In this document: positions 54,435 through 62,279 of the stretch, in pieces | How the letters are laid out: every line of letters starts with the position of its first letter | Position numbering within the stretch: position 1 is the first letter of the stretch | From: Luteimonas padinae | Lineage (GTDB): Bacteria; Pseudomonadota; Gammaproteobacteria; Xanthomonadales; Xanthomonadaceae | DNA: 64,000 nt | Assembly: GCF_014652935.1 (NCBI RefSeq) | Contig: NZ_BMZT01000011.1 | Location: 1-64,000 of the forward strand | Direction of reading: 5' to 3' | Notes under the pieces: generated by a model | Told to the model about the DNA's origin: nothing | Seen by the model: the letters and a program-made list of their open reading frames with translations, nothing else | The model's database searches: none | Position numbers and translations under genes: made by a program

Positions 54435-54815
54435 ATGGCCGACGAAACCGGACACCTGCCCCGCGGTCCCGCGCGCATGTTCAAGGCGACCGTCTGGTCG
54501 CTGCAGGGGCTGCGCGCCGCCTGGCTGCACGAGTCCTCGTTCCGGCTCGAGGTCTACCTGTTCGTGGTGCTGGCACCCCTCGGCTGGTGGCTGGGGCAGG
54601 ACGGCGTGGAGCGCGCGCTGCTGGTGGGCTGCCTGATGCTGGTGCTGGCCATCGAACTGCTGAACTCCGCCATCGAAGCCGTGATCGGCCGCTATGGCGA
54701 CGAACACCACGAACTCGCGGGGCGCGCCAAGGACATGGGCTCGGCCGCCGTGTTCGTGCTGATGCTCAATGTGCTGCTGGTGTGGGGCGCGATCCTGCTG
54801 CCACGCCTGCCATGA
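54435..54815 (+). CDS. dgkA: Diacylglycerol kinase DgkA
   Basis: 126 residues (E. coli 121). Small integral membrane kinase recycling diacylglycerol from membrane-derived glycans. Amphipathic N-terminus (ARMFKATVWSLQGLRAAWLH), three transmembrane helices and the family signature ELLNSAIEAVIGRYGDEHHE followed by LAGRAKDMGSAAV. ATG 54435 with AGGGAAG upstream. Starts a run of co-directional genes dgkA-terC-lgt-thyA-folA. Confidence 0.96.
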   Translation: MADETGHLPRGPARMFKATVWSLQGLRAAWLHESSFRLEVYLFVVLAPLGWWLGQDGVERALLVGCLMLVLAIELLNSAIEAVIGRYGDEHHELAGRAKDMGSAAVFVLMLNVLLVWGAILLPRLP

Positions 54816-54861
54816 CCGCCGTGCACGCCACGGCACCCGTTTCCCGAAGGACAAGCAAGCC

Positions 54862-55599
54862 ATGATCGAACTCATCACCGACCCGCAGGTGTGGATCCTG
54901 CTGGTCACGCTGGCCACGATCGAGATCGTGCTCGGCATCGACAACCTGGTGTTCATCTCGATCGCGGTCAGCCGCCTGCCCGCGGAGCGGCGCGAGTTCG
55001 CGCGCAAGTTCGGCATCGCGGTGGCCTGCATCACGCGCCTGGGCCTGCTGCTGACCCTGGCCTGGCTGGCCGGGCTGACCAGCGACCTGTTCACGCTGTT
55101 CGGGCAGGGCATCTCGGTCCGCGACCTGGTGCTGATCCTGGGCGGCCTGTTCCTGATCGTGAAGGGCGCGATGGAGATCCGCTCGCTCGTGGCGGGCGAG
55201 CACGAGGACGTGGACGGCATGGGCAAGGCCGCGACCTCGTTCGCCATGGTCATCACCCAGATCGCGATCATCGACATCGTGTTCTCACTCGACTCGGTGA
55301 TCGCCGCGGTGGGCATGGCCGGCGACTACATCCCGGTGATGGTCGCGGCGATCCTGGTCGCGGTCGGCGTGATGCTGCTGGCGGCCGAACCGCTGGGCCG
55401 CTTCATCGACAACAACCCGACGGTCAAGATGCTGGCGCTGGCGTTCATCGTGCTGATCGGTGTGTACCTGCTCACCGAGGGCTTCGACCTGCACATCCCG
55501 CGCGCCTACATCTACGGTTCGATGGCCTTCTCGGCCTTCGTCGAGGGCCTGAACCTGTGGGCCAAGCGCCGCGCCCTGAGGGGCGTGGCCAACGAGTGA
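54862..55599 (+). CDS. TerC-family integral membrane protein
   Basis: 245 residues, about seven transmembrane helices. TerC signature acidic motifs: [20 protein letters not shown] and [21 protein letters not shown]. coli relatives are YgdQ/YoaE/Alx; roles include manganese handling and metal export. ATG 54862 ([11 protein letters not shown]) with AAGGA upstream; an upstream in-frame Cys-rich extension lies inside dgkA and is not credible. 46 bases after dgkA, 10 bases before lgt. Confidence 0.93.
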   Translation: MIELITDPQVWILLVTLATIEIVLGIDNLVFISIAVSRLPAERREFARKFGIAVACITRLGLLLTLAWLAGLTSDLFTLFGQGISVRDLVLILGGLFLIVKGAMEIRSLVAGEHEDVDGMGKAATSFAMVITQIAIIDIVFSLDSVIAAVGMAGDYIPVMVAAILVAVGVMLLAAEPLGRFIDNNPTVKMLALAFIVLIGVYLLTEGFDLHIPRAYIYGSMAFSAFVEGLNLWAKRRALRGVANE

Positions 55600-55609
55600 G
55601 CGACGCGGC

Positions 55610-56521
55610 ATGAGCCTCCTGCACCTGGTCGACCCGATCGCGCTCCAGTCGCCCGCCTTCGAGCTGGCGGGGCGAACCTTCCAGCCCGGGGTCCACTGGT
55701 ACGGGCTGATGTATGCGCTGGCCTTCCTCAGCGCCTGGCTGCTCGGCCGTTCGCGGATCCGCGCCGGGCGCCTGCCCGGCGTCGACGAGGCCGGCTTCGG
55801 TGACCTGATGTTCTACGGCATGCTCGGCGTGGTGCTGGGCGGCCGCATCGGCTACGTGCTGTTCTACTCGTTCGGTGATTTCCTCGCCAACCCGCTGATG
55901 CTGGTGAAGGTCTGGGAAGGCGGCATGAGCTTCCATGGCGGCCTGCTGGGCGTGCTGCTGGCCAGCTGGCTGTGGTCGCGCCAGCGCCGGCTGCACTTCA
56001 TGGACACGATGGACTTCGTGGCGCCGCTGGTGCCGCTGGGGCTGGGCTTCGGCCGCATCGGCAACTGGATCGGCGGCGAGCTCTGGGGTAAGCCCACCGA
56101 CCTGCCCTGGGCCACGGTGTTCCGCAGCGCGCTGCCGCAGGACCTTGCTTACCTCGACGACGCCGCGCTGCGTGCGCTGCACCAGGCCGGGCAGCTCGAG
56201 CCTTACGCGCGCCACCCCTCGCAGCTGTACCAGGCCGTCCTCGAGGGCGTGGCGATGTTCGCGGTGCTGTGGTGGTTCTCCCGCCGGCCGCGCCCGCGCT
56301 ACGCCGTGGCCGGCATGTTCGCGCTGCTGTACGGCGCGTTCCGCTTCCTGGTCGAGTTCGTGCGCGAGCCCGACGCGCACATCGGCTACCTCGCCTTCGG
56401 CTGGCTGACGATGGGGCAGGTGCTGAGCACGCCGCTGATCCTGCTGGGCCTGTACTGGCTGTGGTGGTCGCGCCGCACCCCCACCCTGCAACCCGCCCCC
56501 CCGCCCACCGCCCCCTTGTAG
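55610..56521 (+). CDS. lgt: Prolipoprotein diacylglyceryl transferase
   Basis: 303 residues. Inner-membrane enzyme attaching diacylglycerol to the lipobox Cys of prolipoproteins. Key motifs: [47 protein letters not shown] and [20 protein letters not shown] (catalytic His and Arg regions), [12 protein letters not shown]. The last residues are Pro-rich ([14 protein letters not shown]) and the TAG stop falls inside a GTAGGAGC repeat, so the natural C-terminus may have been altered by repeat insertion. Followed 72 bases later by thyA, the usual Lgt-ThyA order. Confidence 0.96.
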   Translation: MSLLHLVDPIALQSPAFELAGRTFQPGVHWYGLMYALAFLSAWLLGRSRIRAGRLPGVDEAGFGDLMFYGMLGVVLGGRIGYVLFYSFGDFLANPLMLVKVWEGGMSFHGGLLGVLLASWLWSRQRRLHFMDTMDFVAPLVPLGLGFGRIGNWIGGELWGKPTDLPWATVFRSALPQDLAYLDDAALRALHQAGQLEPYARHPSQLYQAVLEGVAMFAVLWWFSRRPRPRYAVAGMFALLYGAFRFLVEFVREPDAHIGYLAFGWLTMGQVLSTPLILLGLYWLWWSRRTPTLQPAPPPTAPL

Positions 56522-56540
56522 GAGCAGCTACAGCTGCGAC
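56518..56540. repeat. Single GTAGGAGC-type palindromic repeat at the lgt stop
   Basis: A 23-base palindrome that differs at one base (TATAG to TACAG) from the pair at 41681-41703 and 41934-41956. It lies in the 72-base lgt/thyA gap and provides the lgt stop codon TAG. Confidence 0.85.
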
Positions 56541-56593
56541 CCGCATCCCGCCGCCGCGGCAGCGCCCTCCGACCCGACAGACGAGGCCACCCC

Positions 56594-57388
56594 ATGCGCC
56601 AGTACCTCGACCTCCTCCGCCACGTCCTCGAGCACGGCACAGAAAAGGCCGACCGCACCGGCACCGGCACGCGCAGCGTCTTCGGCTGGCAGATGCGCTT
56701 TGACCTGGCCGAAGGCTTCCCGCTGGTCACCACCAAGAAGCTGCACCTGCGGTCGATCATCCACGAGCTGCTGTGGTTCCTGCAGGGCGAGACCAACATC
56801 GCCTACCTGCGCGAGAACAAGGTCTCGATCTGGGACGAGTGGGCCGACGCCGAAGGCGAACTTGGACCGGTCTATGGCAAGCAGTGGCGGCGCTGGGCCG
56901 CAGGCGACGGCCGCGAGATCGACCAGATCCGCTGGGTGGTGGACGAGATCCGCCGCAACCCCGATTCGCGCCGGCTGATCGTCAGTGCCTGGAACGTGGC
57001 CGACCTGCCGGCGATGGCGCTGATGCCCTGCCACACCATGTTCCAGTTCTACGTGGTCGACGGGAAGCTGAGCTGCCAGCTCTACCAGCGCAGCGGCGAC
57101 ATCTTCCTCGGCGTGCCCTTCAACATCGCCAGCTATGCGCTGCTCACCCACATGGTGGCGCAGGCCACGGGCCTTGGCGTGGGCGACTTCGTGCACACGC
57201 TGGGCGATGCGCACCTGTATTCGAACCACTACGACCAGGCGCGGGAGCAGCTGGCGCGCGAGCCGCGGCCGCTGCCGAGGCTGGCGTTGAACCCCGCGAT
57301 CCGCGACATCTTCGACTTCAGCTACGAGGACATCGCGATCGAAGGCTACGACCCGCTGCCGGCGATCAAGGCGCCGGTGGCGGTCTGA
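56594..57388 (+). CDS. thyA: Thymidylate synthase
   Basis: 264 residues, same as E. coli ThyA. Converts dUMP to dTMP with methylene-THF. [20 protein letters not shown] at the N-terminus, the folate/dUMP site [18 protein letters not shown], catalytic Cys in [39 protein letters not shown] and [16 protein letters not shown] all match. ATG 56594; folA begins 10 bases downstream, so dTMP synthesis and dihydrofolate recycling are cotranscribed. Confidence 0.98.
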   Translation: MRQYLDLLRHVLEHGTEKADRTGTGTRSVFGWQMRFDLAEGFPLVTTKKLHLRSIIHELLWFLQGETNIAYLRENKVSIWDEWADAEGELGPVYGKQWRRWAAGDGREIDQIRWVVDEIRRNPDSRRLIVSAWNVADLPAMALMPCHTMFQFYVVDGKLSCQLYQRSGDIFLGVPFNIASYALLTHMVAQATGLGVGDFVHTLGDAHLYSNHYDQAREQLAREPRPLPRLALNPAIRDIFDFSYEDIAIEGYDPLPAIKAPVAV

Positions 57389-57398
57389 GCGCGGCGCG

Positions 57399-57908
57399 AT
57401 GGCGGCCAGCGCCGCGACGCGTGTGCCGATCGACCTGGTCGTGGCGATGGACCGCGCGCGCGCCATCGGTCGCGACAACGGCCTGCCCTGGCATTTGCCC
57501 GACGACCTCGCGCGCTTCAAGGCGCTGACCCTCGGGCGGACCCTGCTCATGGGCCGCCGGACGGCCGAGTCGCTGGGGCGGGCGCTGCCGAAGCGCCGCA
57601 ACCTCGTGCTGACCCGCAGCGGCCGCGTGCCGTTCGCCGGCATGGAGGCGGTGGGGTCGCTGGACGAGGCGCTTGCCCTGGCGGGCGCGGACGGGCTCGG
57701 CGTGATCGGCGGCGGCGAGGTCTATGCGCTCGCGCTGCCGCGGGCGTCGGTGCTGCACATCACCCACGTCGACACCCTCGTCGACGATGCCCACGCCTTC
57801 TTCCCGCCATTCGACGCGCACGAATGGCGCGCGGTGGCGCGCGAGCCGCACCCGGCCGACGACCGCCACGCCTTCGCCTTCGAGTTCGTCGAGTACCGGC
57901 GCGCCTGA
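57399..57908 (+). CDS. folA: Dihydrofolate reductase
   Basis: 169 residues. Reduces dihydrofolate produced by ThyA. IDLVVAMDRARAIGRDNGLP, WHLPDDLARFKALT with the catalytic acidic residue, LMGRRTAESLGRALPKRRN and the NADPH-binding GVIGGGEVYALALP are typical. The first ten residues (MAASAATRVP) are a little longer than usual; no better start is visible. It ends 17 bases from the convergent apaH. Confidence 0.97.
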   Translation: MAASAATRVPIDLVVAMDRARAIGRDNGLPWHLPDDLARFKALTLGRTLLMGRRTAESLGRALPKRRNLVLTRSGRVPFAGMEAVGSLDEALALAGADGLGVIGGGEVYALALPRASVLHITHVDTLVDDAHAFFPPFDAHEWRAVAREPHPADDRHAFAFEFVEYRRA

Positions 57909-57925
57909 GCCGCGCGCCGCGCCGC

Positions 57926-58753
57926 TCAGTCCGGCTTCGGCCGTCCCGGCACCTGCACCACGCACAGCGCCTCGCTGTCCAGGCGCAGCGCGGTGAGCTT
58001 GCCGCCCCAGACCGCGCCGGTGTCGATCGCATGGATGCCGTGGCCGATGAACAGCCCCAGCGAGGACCAGTGGCCGCAGGCCAGCTTCAGCCCGCGCTCG
58101 ACCCGGCCCGGCACTTCGTACCAGGGATAGAGCCCCGGCTGCTGCGTGCCCGGCGCGCCCTTCTCCTCGAACGCGATGCGTCCGCGCGGGCTGCAGTAGC
58201 GCATGCGGGTGAAGATGTTGATGATCGCGCGCAGCCGGTCGGTGCCGCGCAGGCCGGGCGACCACGCCGGGCGATCGCCGTACATGTTGCGCAGCAGTCC
58301 CTGGCGATTGTTCCCCTGTAGCACGCGCTCTACTTCGGCGGCCATGGCCAGGGCGTCGTCTGCGGTCCACTTCGGCGCCAGGCCGGCGTGCACCATCATC
58401 CAGCCGAGCTCGCGGTCGGCGTGCACCAGCGGCTGCGTGCGCAGCCAGTCGAGCAGCTGGTCGCGGTCGGGCGCGAACAGCACGCGCTGCAGGTCGGGGT
58501 TGACCTTGCGCTGGTCGGCCTCGCGGCGTTCGGCGATCGCCAGCAGCGAGAGGTCGTGGTTGCCGAGCACCGTCACCGCGCTCTCGCGCAGCGAATGCAC
58601 CAGGCGCAGGGTCTCCAGCGACTCGCCGCCGCGGTTGACCAGGTCGCCGCAGAACCACAGCCGGTCGCGCGCCGGATCGAACGCGATGCGCTCGAGCAGT
58701 CGCTCGGTAGGCCCCAGGCAGCCCTGGAGGTCGCCGATCGCCCAGACGGCCAT
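57926..58753 (-). CDS. apaH: Symmetrical diadenosine tetraphosphatase ApaH
   Basis: 275 residues. Metallophosphatase cleaving Ap4A and decapping Np4-RNA. MAVWAIGDLQGCLGPTERLL (GDxQG), WFCGDLVNRGGESLETL (GDxVxRG), VLGNHDLSLLA (GNHD) and a C-terminal GHGIHAIDTGAVWGG. ATG 58753 lies one base after the apaG stop, so they are translationally coupled. Last gene of the lptD-surA-pdxA-ksgA-apaG-apaH operon. Confidence 0.97.
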   Translation of the reverse strand: MAVWAIGDLQGCLGPTERLLERIAFDPARDRLWFCGDLVNRGGESLETLRLVHSLRESAVTVLGNHDLSLLAIAERREADQRKVNPDLQRVLFAPDRDQLLDWLRTQPLVHADRELGWMMVHAGLAPKWTADDALAMAAEVERVLQGNNRQGLLRNMYGDRPAWSPGLRGTDRLRAIINIFTRMRYCSPRGRIAFEEKGAPGTQQPGLYPWYEVPGRVERGLKLACGHWSSLGLFIGHGIHAIDTGAVWGGKLTALRLDSEALCVVQVPGRPKPD

Positions 58754-58754
58754 G

Positions 58755-59138
58755 TCAGTGCAGGGTGCGCGGGACGGCGAGGGTGAAGGGCGGGATCGGC
58801 GCGTCGAAGCGGGTGCCGTCGTCGCCCACCATGCCGTAGCTGCCTTCCATCGTGCCGACGGCGGTCTCGAGCACCGCGCCGGAGGTGTAGGTGAACTGGT
58901 CGCCGGGCTCGATGCGCGGCTGCTCGCCGACCACGCCTTCTCCGCGCACTTCCTCAACGTGGCCGTTGCCGTCGGTGATCACCCAGTGCCGGTCCAGCAG
59001 CTGCGCCGCGCGCTGTCCGAGGTTGCGGATGCGGATGGTGTAGGCGAAGACGTAGCGGTCGTCCTCAGGCGCCGATTCCTCGGGCAGGAATCGCGTCGCG
59101 ATCTGGATCTCCAGGGTGTAGTCGGGGGTGTCGTCCAT
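58755..59138 (-). CDS. apaG: ApaG/CorD protein
   Basis: 127 residues, the canonical ApaG size. Fibronectin-III-like fold: YAYTIRIRNLGQRAAQLLDR-like core (here VFAYTIRIRNLGQRAAQLLD), HWVITDGNGHVEEVRGEGVV, GEQPRIEPGDQFTYTSGAVL and MEGSYGMVGDDG. Biochemical role not firmly established. ATG 59138, 36 bases after the ksgA stop, and one base before apaH. Confidence 0.96.
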   Translation of the reverse strand: MDDTPDYTLEIQIATRFLPEESAPEDDRYVFAYTIRIRNLGQRAAQLLDRHWVITDGNGHVEEVRGEGVVGEQPRIEPGDQFTYTSGAVLETAVGTMEGSYGMVGDDGTRFDAPIPPFTLAVPRTLH

Positions 59139-59174
59139 GGCGACGAGTGTAAGCGCTGCGCGTGAATACCGGGA

Positions 59175-59984
59175 CTAGGTGCGCGCGAGGGAATTCGCGA
59201 GGCGGATGAACTCCGCGACCTCGAGCTGCTCGGCACGACGCGTCGGATCGATGCCGGCGGCGATGATCGCCTCGGCGTCGCACAGCGGCTGCAGCGCATT
59301 GCGCAGGGTCTTGCGGCGCTGGCCGAAGGCCGCGCGCACGACGGCGGCGAAGCGCGCCGGGTCGTCGATGCCGACTTCGGCGGGGTCGCGCGGGACCAGC
59401 CGCACCACTGCGGAATCGACCTTCGGCGGAGGCCTGAATGCGCCGGGCCCGACGTCGAACAGCGCGGTGACCCGGCACCAGGCCTGCAGCATCACGCTCA
59501 GGCGCCCGTAGACCTTGCTGCCGGGCGCGGCGGCCATGCGGTCGACCACTTCCTTCTGCAGCATGAAGTGCATGTCGCGTACCACGGCGGCGTGCTCGAG
59601 CGCGTGGAACAGGATCGGCGAGGACAGGTTGTAGGGCAGGTTGCCGACCAGGCGCAGCGGCGTGCCGCCGGCCAGCGCGGTGAAGTCGACATCGAGCACG
59701 TTGGCGTGGATCAGCGTCAGCTCGCCGTGGTCGCGCGCGCGCACCGTGAGCGGCGCCAGCAGGTCGCGGTCGAACTCGATCGCGGTGAGGCTGCCGTGGC
59801 GGTCGAGCAGCGGGAAGGTCATCGCGCCCTGGCCGGGACCGATCTCGACGATGCGGTCGCCGGGCTTCGGGTCCACGGCCAGGACGATGCGGTCGACCAC
59901 CCCGCGCTCGTGCAGGAAGTGCTGGCCGAGGGCCTTCTTGGCGGGCTCGCGGAAGTGGCCGTCGTGGCCGTCGTGCTGGGTCAT
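59175..59984 (-). CDS. ksgA: 16S rRNA dimethyladenosine transferase KsgA (RsmA)
   Basis: 269 residues. Dimethylates A1518 and A1519 of 16S rRNA. KKALGQHFLHERGVVDRIVL, SAM motif VEIGPGQGAMTFPLL, catalytic NLPY in LRLVGNLPYNLSSPILFHAL and the basic C-terminal domain VRAAFGQRRKTLRNAL. ATG 59984 overlaps the pdxA stop by ATGA. The open frame continues upstream through pdxA without KsgA character, so this start is secure. Confidence 0.97.
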   Translation of the reverse strand: MTQHDGHDGHFREPAKKALGQHFLHERGVVDRIVLAVDPKPGDRIVEIGPGQGAMTFPLLDRHGSLTAIEFDRDLLAPLTVRARDHGELTLIHANVLDVDFTALAGGTPLRLVGNLPYNLSSPILFHALEHAAVVRDMHFMLQKEVVDRMAAAPGSKVYGRLSVMLQAWCRVTALFDVGPGAFRPPPKVDSAVVRLVPRDPAEVGIDDPARFAAVVRAAFGQRRKTLRNALQPLCDAEAIIAAGIDPTRRAEQLEVAEFIRLANSLART

Positions 59985-60970
59985 GGCGTGGGGTTCCGTG
60001 CCGCGCGCGTGGCGGCCAGGCGGGTGCAGGCGTCGATGGCGGCAAACAGGCTGGAAGGATCGGCCCGGCCGGTGCCGGCGAGGTCGAAGGCGGTGCCGTG
60101 GTCGACCGCGACGCGCGGCCAGGGCAGGCCGAGGCTGATGTTGACCGCCTGCTCGAAGCCGGCGTGCTTGAGTACCGGCAGGCCTTGGTCGTGGTACATC
60201 GCCAGGATCGCGTCGAAGCGCGCGAGCTTCGCCGGCAGGAAGGCGGTGTCGGCGGGCAGCGGGCCTTCCAGGCGCAGGCCTTCTTCGCGCAGGCGCTCGA
60301 GGACCGGGATGATGGTGTCGAGCTCCTCGCGCCCGAGGTGGCCATCCTCGCCGGCGTGCGGGTTCAGGCCGAGCACCGCGACGCGCGGATCCCCGATGCC
60401 GAAGTCGTCGCGCAGGGCGGCGTGCAGGACGCGCAGGCTGCGCTCCAGCAGCGCCGGGGTCAGCGCGTCGGCGACCTCGCGCAGCGGCATGTGCACCGTG
60501 GCCAGTGCCACGCGCATCGTGGGATTGGCCAGCATCATCACCACCTCGCGGCCTGCGTGCGCGGCCAGCAGGCCGGTGGTGCCGGTGTAGGCGATGCCGC
60601 CGTCGTTGATCGCGGCCTTGTGCACGGGGCCGGTGACCATGCCATGGCACCGGTTCGCGGTGCAGGCATCGGCGGCGGCAAGCAGGGCGGCGATGGTGGA
60701 GGTGGCGTTGGCGGCGGCGGGATGGCCGGGTTCGACGGCGGCCGCGCCGGGCAGGTGGTGTAGCGCGAAGCGGCCACCGGGAGCGGAGAGGGTGTCCGGA
60801 GCCTGTCGCTCCAGCGGAAGCCCGATGCGCTGCGCGGCCGAGAGCAGCACGTCCGCATCGCCGAAGAGTTCGAGGTCCGCGGCCCAGGGCCGCTGCAGTG
60901 CGCGGACGCACAGCTCCGGCCCGACGCCGGCCGGTTCACCCGGGACCAGCGCGAGCCGGGGGCGCTGCAC
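59981..60970 (-). CDS. pdxA: 4-hydroxythreonine-4-phosphate dehydrogenase PdxA
   Basis: 329 residues from GTG 60970. NAD-dependent enzyme of the DXP-dependent pyridoxal phosphate pathway. LALVPGEPAGVGPELCVRAL, MVTGPVHKAAIND, the metal-binding His in VHMPL, MYHDQGLPVLK and DHGTAFDLAGTGRAD, and GLNPHAGEDGHLGREE. GTG lies one base after the surA stop, and the stop overlaps ksgA by ATGA. Confidence 0.97.
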   Translation of the reverse strand: MQRPRLALVPGEPAGVGPELCVRALQRPWAADLELFGDADVLLSAAQRIGLPLERQAPDTLSAPGGRFALHHLPGAAAVEPGHPAAANATSTIAALLAAADACTANRCHGMVTGPVHKAAINDGGIAYTGTTGLLAAHAGREVVMMLANPTMRVALATVHMPLREVADALTPALLERSLRVLHAALRDDFGIGDPRVAVLGLNPHAGEDGHLGREELDTIIPVLERLREEGLRLEGPLPADTAFLPAKLARFDAILAMYHDQGLPVLKHAGFEQAVNISLGLPWPRVAVDHGTAFDLAGTGRADPSSLFAAIDACTRLAATRAARNPTP

Positions 60971-60971
60971 C

Positions 60972-62279
60972 TCAGCTGCCGTCGGTAACGCCGGCGACGC
61001 CCGCCGCCGGGCGGATGTCGATATAGGCCTCGCTGCGCATCTCCCGCAGGAAGCGGTTCCACTCGTCCTCGAGCTTGCGCTGGCCGATCATCTCGCGCAT
61101 CTGGTTGCGGCGGTTCTCGGCGCCGACGTCGGTCTGGCGCGTCCCGGTCCGCTGCACGATGTGCCAGCCGGCCTGGCTGCGGAACGGCGCCGAGACTTCG
61201 CCATCCTGCAGCGCCGAGACCTGGTCGCCGAACTGCGGTCCGAAGGCCTCGTGCACGAACCAGCCGAGGTCGCCACCCTGGCCGCTGGTCACGGTGTCGT
61301 CGGAGCCGTCGCGCGCCACGGCGGCGAAGTCCTCGCCGGCGCCGACGCGGGCCCGCAGGGCGTCGATGCGCGCCTTGGCCGCGGCATCGTCGCCGCGCAC
61401 CAGGATGTGCGAGGCCTGGTATTGGGTGACGTTCTGGCTGGCTCCGGACCCTGCCGCATCGCGCATGTCACGCAGCTGCAGCAGCTGGAAGCCGCTCGGG
61501 CCGCGCACGGGACCGATCACCTGACCGGCCTGCATGCCGCCGACGACGTTGGTGAACGCCGACGGGATCTCGTCGGCGCTGCGCCAGCCGAGGTCGCCGC
61601 CTTCAAGCGCGTTGGGGCCGTCGGAGTAGCGCACGGCGGCCGCCTGGAAGTCCATCTCGCCGCGATCGAGCAGCGCCTTGATGCCGTCGATCTTGTCCTG
61701 CGCCGTGGCGATCTGCTCCGGCGTCGCGCCGTTGGGCAGCGCCACCAGGATGTTGGCCAGCTGGTACTGGGTGCCGCTGGCCTGGTTGGCCAGTGCGGCA
61801 TCCACCTCGCCGTCGCTGACCACGATCGAGGACTGCGCGAAGCGCTGGCGCAGGCGCTGGATGGCGAGTTCATCGGACAGCGAGGCGCGGAACTCGCTGA
61901 ACGACAGCCCGTCGGCCGCGAGCTGCTGGCGCAGCTGGTCGGGGGTGAGGTTGTTCTGGCGCGCGATCGCCGCCAGCGCCGCGTCGATCTCCTCCTCGCC
62001 GACGCGCACGCCGGTCGACTTGGCGCGGGCGGTCTGGAGCTGCACCAGGATCAGCCGCTCCAGCACCTGGCGGCGCAGGACCGGGACGGGCGGCAGCTGG
62101 TCGGCGCGGTCACCGTACTGGGTGGTGATGTTGCGCACCGCGCGGTCGAGTTCGCTCTGCAGGATGACGTCCTCGTCCACGATCGCGGCGATGCCGTCGA
62201 TCGGCTGGACGTCCTGGGCGAAGCCCTGGGGGACGAATGCGGTCAGGGCGAGGGCGAGGGCGAAGCGGAATTTCTTCAT
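60972..62279 (-). CDS. surA: Periplasmic chaperone/peptidyl-prolyl isomerase SurA
   Basis: 435 residues (E. coli 428). Signal peptide MKKFRFALALALTAFVPQGF cleaved before AQDVQ; N-terminal chaperone domain (IDGIAAIVDEDVILQSELDR, RQVLERLILVQLQ), two parvulin-type domains (about 175-270 and 285-385, with EGGDLGWRSADEIPSAF and QGGDLGWFVHEAFGP) and the C-terminal helix RNQMREMIGQRKLEDEWNRF. It delivers outer-membrane proteins, including LptD, to BAM. ATG 62279 overlaps the lptD stop by ATGA. Confidence 0.97.
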   Translation of the reverse strand: MKKFRFALALALTAFVPQGFAQDVQPIDGIAAIVDEDVILQSELDRAVRNITTQYGDRADQLPPVPVLRRQVLERLILVQLQTARAKSTGVRVGEEEIDAALAAIARQNNLTPDQLRQQLAADGLSFSEFRASLSDELAIQRLRQRFAQSSIVVSDGEVDAALANQASGTQYQLANILVALPNGATPEQIATAQDKIDGIKALLDRGEMDFQAAAVRYSDGPNALEGGDLGWRSADEIPSAFTNVVGGMQAGQVIGPVRGPSGFQLLQLRDMRDAAGSGASQNVTQYQASHILVRGDDAAAKARIDALRARVGAGEDFAAVARDGSDDTVTSGQGGDLGWFVHEAFGPQFGDQVSALQDGEVSAPFRSQAGWHIVQRTGTRQTDVGAENRRNQMREMIGQRKLEDEWNRFLREMRSEAYIDIRPAAGVAGVTDGS